Of a stretch of DNA of 64,000 nt, positions 60,350 through 64,000 are shown piece by piece. Both the position numbers and the translations under genes were made by a program. This DNA is from Dipodascopsis uninucleata var. uninucleata (lineage: Eukaryota; Ascomycota; Lipomycetes; Lipomycetales; Lipomycetaceae). The notes below the pieces were generated by a model, which saw nothing but the letters and a program-made list of their open reading frames with translations, did not search any database and was not told the origin of the DNA. How positions within the stretch are numbered: the stretch's first letter is position 1; each line of letters begins with the position of its first letter. The DNA lies in assembly GCA_030568195.1 (NCBI GenBank), contig JAJLTO010000005.1, positions 1,240,001 through 1,304,000 on the forward strand, in the 5' to 3' direction.

Positions 60350-62517
60350 ATGGCGAGCACAAATAACATTGCTCGAAAAGGAAATACATCGTATGTATAT
60401 TGTAGTGTGTCAGACTGTAAGCTGTAATCCGCAGTCTAACAAAGATCAGTTGTGAACGCTGTAAGTTGAGAAAATCAAAGTGCGACAAACAGTACCCGTC
60501 GTGCGAAAGGTGCTTAAGCGCTCGAGTAACATGTGCTTATACGGGTAGAAAGCGGCCAGGTTTTCCAGCCGGCCATAGGCAGCTCTTAGAGCATAAAATT
60601 GGTAAGCGACTTGGCTGATGAAGAAGTTACTTACAAATTTCGTAAGTTGATTCGCTAAATATCAAACTCTACTTCTAAATTGCAGACCAGCTTGAATCTG
60701 AACTTCATTTGCTTAAGGAGGCAGATAGTATCAAAAAAAGAGGACTGACGGACGGAGATGATTCAATAAGTGCTTTGGAAAGTACATCTGTACTTTTATC
60801 GCATAGCATGGATCGCGGGTCTCCAAAGATCTTTCACGATCCTCCTCTGATTGCAACGTTTGAAAGGACTCGCCAGATTACGGAAGTAAAGCCCCCAACC
60901 GACCTCGTTCTGTCGCTCACGTCACTGTTTTTCCGCCATGTCCATCCTTGGTTCCCATTTCTTGATCCACAGCGTGTACTTGCAGAAATGGGATCAATTG
61001 ATGATCCAACGATTGTATACTATGCCCTCTTTGGCCTTTCGCTCAAATACTCGTATGATTCACGACTAGATCAACAGTCGAGTGACTCTTTTTGGAAGTA
61101 TTCGAAGCGACGCATATTTGTTGAAGTTCTAGAAGAGCCGTCATATATGTCACTGGAAGCACTGACGATACTTACGCTAGACTTATCTGGAATGACTAAT
61201 GGGCCACAAGTATGGGGAGCTCTTGCCGTAGCTATTAGACTGGCAGCACAATTGAAGTCATCAGAGGGTCATGTTTTTAGGACTTCAACAGACGATACTG
61301 GTAATGAATCTCTCACTACGACCGATCAGATATACCGAAGACGACTATTTTGGGCCATATATGCCCTGGACTGTTATATATCAATAACTACGAGTCATCC
61401 CTCTGAATTAGCAGAGTACCATATTGGTCATTTCATGCCTTCTAGAGAAATGACGTGGCGTGAACCATCCGTAGACGTTGACTCTCAAAACTGGAGCAAA
61501 AGTAATAGTAAAACAGGCAGTTCAGTGACGCATATATCAGTTTTCTGCTATCAACTAGCCCTGATGGACATCTCGAGGCGACTACATATCGTATATATGG
61601 AATATGTTACAGAAGGAAATCGTAACGCTAGTTATTGGATGCAAAAAATTTCCAATTGTATTGGTGAATTGTCAGGTTGGATGCAGAACTTACCTCAAAA
61701 TCTACATCTAGAGTGTACAAAACACCCGCATGCACCAATGAATCGTGTTTTATCTTCTATTGTAATGCTGCACGCATACTATCATGCATTAATGATACAT
61801 ATCAATGGCTTAGCTATAGATATATTTGACGAGAGACTAGAACATGTGATTTCTGATTTTCAGAAACAAAGCCATGCATGTTGCATGAAGAGTGTAGATA
61901 TCCTTATAGATATCATATCAAGGCACATCGAGAAGACCAAGGATATGCTTGGGTGGCCACTTGCTTGGTCTATTTTTGTAGCTGCGCGCTATTTACTTGT
62001 CGCTGCTTGGACTAATGGTGCAGACCTACATAATAATTTCAATATTCTATTGCAAGGCCTAAAGAAAATGAGCAGATATTGGCAAATAAGTGGGAAATAT
62101 TGGCGACTGTTAAGTCAAGCATCATGCGAGTTCAAGAATAGCACTATTAACAATGGAAAACAAAGTATTCCAGGTGTATTTACTTCACTTATTGATCTCA
62201 AAATTTCGGCATGTGACCTAGAAGACCAGTTCCGGACCGATCCAGTCTTACATAGCACATTGTATTCTCGAGAGCATATTGGGACCAAGTATCAGAATGA
62301 AGGTCATATTGGTGCTGCTTCCATCGTACAGGATTTGAAAGATATTTCAGATGAACTATATTTTAACATGCACGACCAGTCTTCAGATTGCTGGTTTAGT
62401 GTCCCTCTGTTTACTTCTTCTGCATATCAGTATGAGCAGCTTCCGATTACAGAATCGTTAATACCTGAGAACTTGGACCCATTAATAGTAACAAATAGTT
62501 TTTGTAATGCTAACTAG
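60350..62517 (+). CDS. Zn2Cys6 transcription factor with fungal-specific regulatory domain, three exons
   Basis: Probable local pathway regulator. Proposed exons are 60350-60390, 60435-60601 and 60686-62517, giving 679 residues. Introns are 44 nt (GTATGT ... CGCAG) and 84 nt (GTAAGC ... CTAAATTGCAG). Exon 2 holds the whole binuclear cluster, C20-x2-C23-x6-C30-x6-C37-x2-C40-x6-C47, followed by a basic linker GRKRPGFPAG and, across intron 2, a coiled-coil-like DQLESELHLLKEAD. The middle carries the fungal-specific transcription-factor domain: LFFRHVHPWFPFLDPQ, DDPTIVYYALFGLS and RRRLFWAIYALDCYIS. This layout resembles XlnR/AraR-type regulators of carbohydrate use. The first intron is the least certain part, since it is short and has a weak branch site, but it alone joins an ATG in frame. 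The gene lies between a sugar porter and a glycosidase. Confidence 0.88.
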
Positions 62518-62582
62518 ACGTAACATTACATCTCTCCAGCAAGAGCATAGTATATTATAGTAAGACTCTAATTAGTCCTGTG

Positions 62583-64000
62583 TCACCAGATTTTACACTC
62601 TATCGATTTTGGTGTCTTGACGACGAAACAAAAGTCATCTGTGCTTTTCATACTACGCAATGGCTGTGATGCCAGCTTTACATAAACAGGTATGACTTTT
62701 TTGGCCATGATTTCTACTCTCAGATTAATCTCTACGGATCCGTTAGACATGTGTATCCATGAGACGTGCGAATATCCCGTAATCTCTCCTCCGACTAGCT
62801 TCATAGGTATTGTCGCCTCGAATTCACGATACAAGTTGAACCTTGGACTGAACTCCAGAGAAGCCCAACCGGGTTTTGCGGGCCGTATGCCAGCTACTTC
62901 GGCCATGTATTCATAAATAGGAGCACTACCCCACGCATGACAATCTGAGCGCTGAGAAACATTGTCTTCTTCCCAGGTGGTAAGCCCAAGCATGAGCTGT
63001 GATCTCCACGGCTCCCAGAACTTATGAAACAACTGGTCATATATAGTACCACCGGCTTTAGTTAGAGCGCGTAATGTATAAAATGACATGGAAAGAGAAG
63101 TTTTTACGAAACAGTTGTTCTCAGAAGAATCCAAGCTCTTGAGTAGAATTTCATGAGCTTGGATTTCCGTTGCTGCACCACTAAGAACAGACCAAACTTG
63201 GTTATGTTGACTGTAGTCGAGGGAAGTATCAGCAATAGAGGATAAACTATCAGTAAAGAATCGACCATCAAAGCAATGCCGTCTTATGGCATTCACAATA
63301 TTGGTTGCACGTAATTTATAGTCTTCGGCTTGGCTCGATCTTCCCAGGGAGTCAAGCAGTTGGCATGCATTCATTAGAGTGTAGGCATATAAGTTATTTG
63401 TATAAGTTGATATTCCCGATTTCTCTACTGTGGGTGGAATACCGTACGGTCGCCATTGCTCAGTCCAATCGACAAAATTCCAAATTCCTGGCTGAAAATC
63501 GGAGACAACCAAACCAAGCTCAAAGTCTACTCTAGACTGAAAATAGTGCAAAACCGCATCGACAACTGAAAGGAATTGTGATACAAATACCTTGTCGCCA
63601 AAAAACCACATGTGGTCACATAACATGCAAATCCAAAACAATGAAAAATGCGGAATTATTTGAGAAGTATGCGATGGTGAACGGCTTGCGGTTAGACTCA
63701 ATCGTGCTTGAAAAGAGTTGTGTATTTGAATTATTGCTTGTCGTGCTAAACGATCATCCCCCGAGACGTAGTAAGTAAACAGAGCTGAACTTCTAGTATC
63801 CATGGCATATTGTAGTTGCTCATAAAATGGGCAATCCTCATAACAATCATGCATACAATTATGTAATGTTCGTATACTTGTGTTCCAGAGTTGGCTTGAA
63901 GTGTCATCTTCGAAAGATAACTGTAGATCTGCGTGAATGTCGAGAGGATAATTTGCCATGTCAATTGTGAGATCTTGTAATATGAGATCAGAAGATCCTA
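62583..64000 (-). CDS. GH78-like alpha-L-rhamnosidase, C-terminal part (runs off right edge)
   Basis: Glycosidase expected to cleave terminal alpha-L-rhamnose from plant glycosides, flavonoids or pectin side chains. The minus-strand frame is open from the stop at 62583 through position 64000, so the Met at 63959 is internal and the N-terminal half lies outside the window. Visible is the six-hairpin (alpha/alpha)6 barrel and the C-terminal beta domain. The barrel carries DCPFYEQLQYAMDTR, with the acid-rich catalytic segment of the family, WNFVDWTEQWRPYG and CHAWGSAPIYEY. The beta domain contains GWASLEFSPRF. GH78 enzymes are usually 700-1000 residues, so about half is seen. Whether it has a signal peptide cannot be known here. 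It converges with the neighbouring Zn2Cys6 gene, only 65 bases apart. Such enzymes are uncommon in budding yeasts. A related GH95-like or unsaturated glycosidase is possible but less likely. Confidence 0.8.
   Translation of the reverse strand, partial: GSSDLILQDLTIDMANYPLDIHADLQLSFEDDTSSQLWNTSIRTLHNCMHDCYEDCPFYEQLQYAMDTRSSALFTYYVSGDDRLARQAIIQIHNSFQARLSLTASRSPSHTSQIIPHFSLFWICMLCDHMWFFGDKVFVSQFLSVVDAVLHYFQSRVDFELGLVVSDFQPGIWNFVDWTEQWRPYGIPPTVEKSGISTYTNNLYAYTLMNACQLLDSLGRSSQAEDYKLRATNIVNAIRRHCFDGRFFTDSLSSIADTSLDYSQHNQVWSVLSGAATEIQAHEILLKSLDSSENNCFVKTSLSMSFYTLRALTKAGGTIYDQLFHKFWEPWRSQLMLGLTTWEEDNVSQRSDCHAWGSAPIYEYMAEVAGIRPAKPGWASLEFSPRFNLYREFEATIPMKLVGGEITGYSHVSWIHMSNGSVEINLRVEIMAKKVIPVYVKLASQPLRSMKSTDDFCFVVKTPKSIECKIW

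Noticed and set aside
1-64000. CRISPR array, rRNA operon or bacterial-type operon
   Set aside because: No spaced identical repeats or rRNA-like sequence; introns and fungal protein families show a eukaryotic chromosome.

Overview
The window looks like a chromosome arm segment of a budding yeast from an early-branching, intron-bearing lineage of Saccharomycotina, in the broad Yarrowia / Trichomonascus / Dipodascus range; the species cannot be fixed from the sequence. The reasons are AT-rich intergenic DNA, fungal families (Tok1, Kha1, Snq2-type ABC transporter, Pho5-type phosphatase, Zn2Cys6 regulators) and several short spliceosomal introns. These introns start GTAAGT or GTGAGT and end in a CTRAY branch-like motif followed closely by AG. 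Gene density is low for a yeast: about 18 genes and one clear pseudogene in 64 kb, with non-coding gaps of up to 5 kb.

Layout. 0-9.4 kb: the 3' end of a sugar porter, a four-exon chitin deacetylase, a nicotinate-type permease and an alpha/beta hydrolase. 9.4-14.4 kb: a 5-kb gap. 14.4-17.6 kb: an ACS-family permease (one intron) facing a Dcg1/hydantoin-racemase gene. 19.7-25.8 kb: a full-size Snq2-type drug-efflux ABC transporter and, convergent to it, a secreted histidine acid phosphatase (one intron). 25.8-30.3 kb: another gap. 30.3-41.8 kb: a BAHD-like acyltransferase, a Kha1-type K+/H+ antiporter without the usual C-terminal half, a decayed full-length oligopeptide-transporter pseudogene and the Tok1 potassium channel (one intron). 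44.7-48.6 kb: a seven-helix membrane protein and a Zn2Cys6 regulator split by a 302-nt intron. 49-50 kb: a doubtful, broken retroelement fossil. 51.3-55.3 kb: an intact oligopeptide transporter convergent with biotin synthase. 57.9-64 kb: a sugar porter, a Zn2Cys6 regulator and a GH78-like rhamnosidase, the last running off the right edge.

As a whole this is a nutrient-acquisition and export island. It holds at least six small-molecule transporters, two K+ transport proteins, secreted or cell-surface hydrolases and two regulators. The most coherent working unit is the right-hand group (transporter, regulator, glycosidase), which reads as a small catabolic cluster for rhamnose-containing glycosides. 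Several genes are only complete once introns are assigned; the proposed exon coordinates come from splice motifs plus reading-frame and homology continuity and have not been tested.
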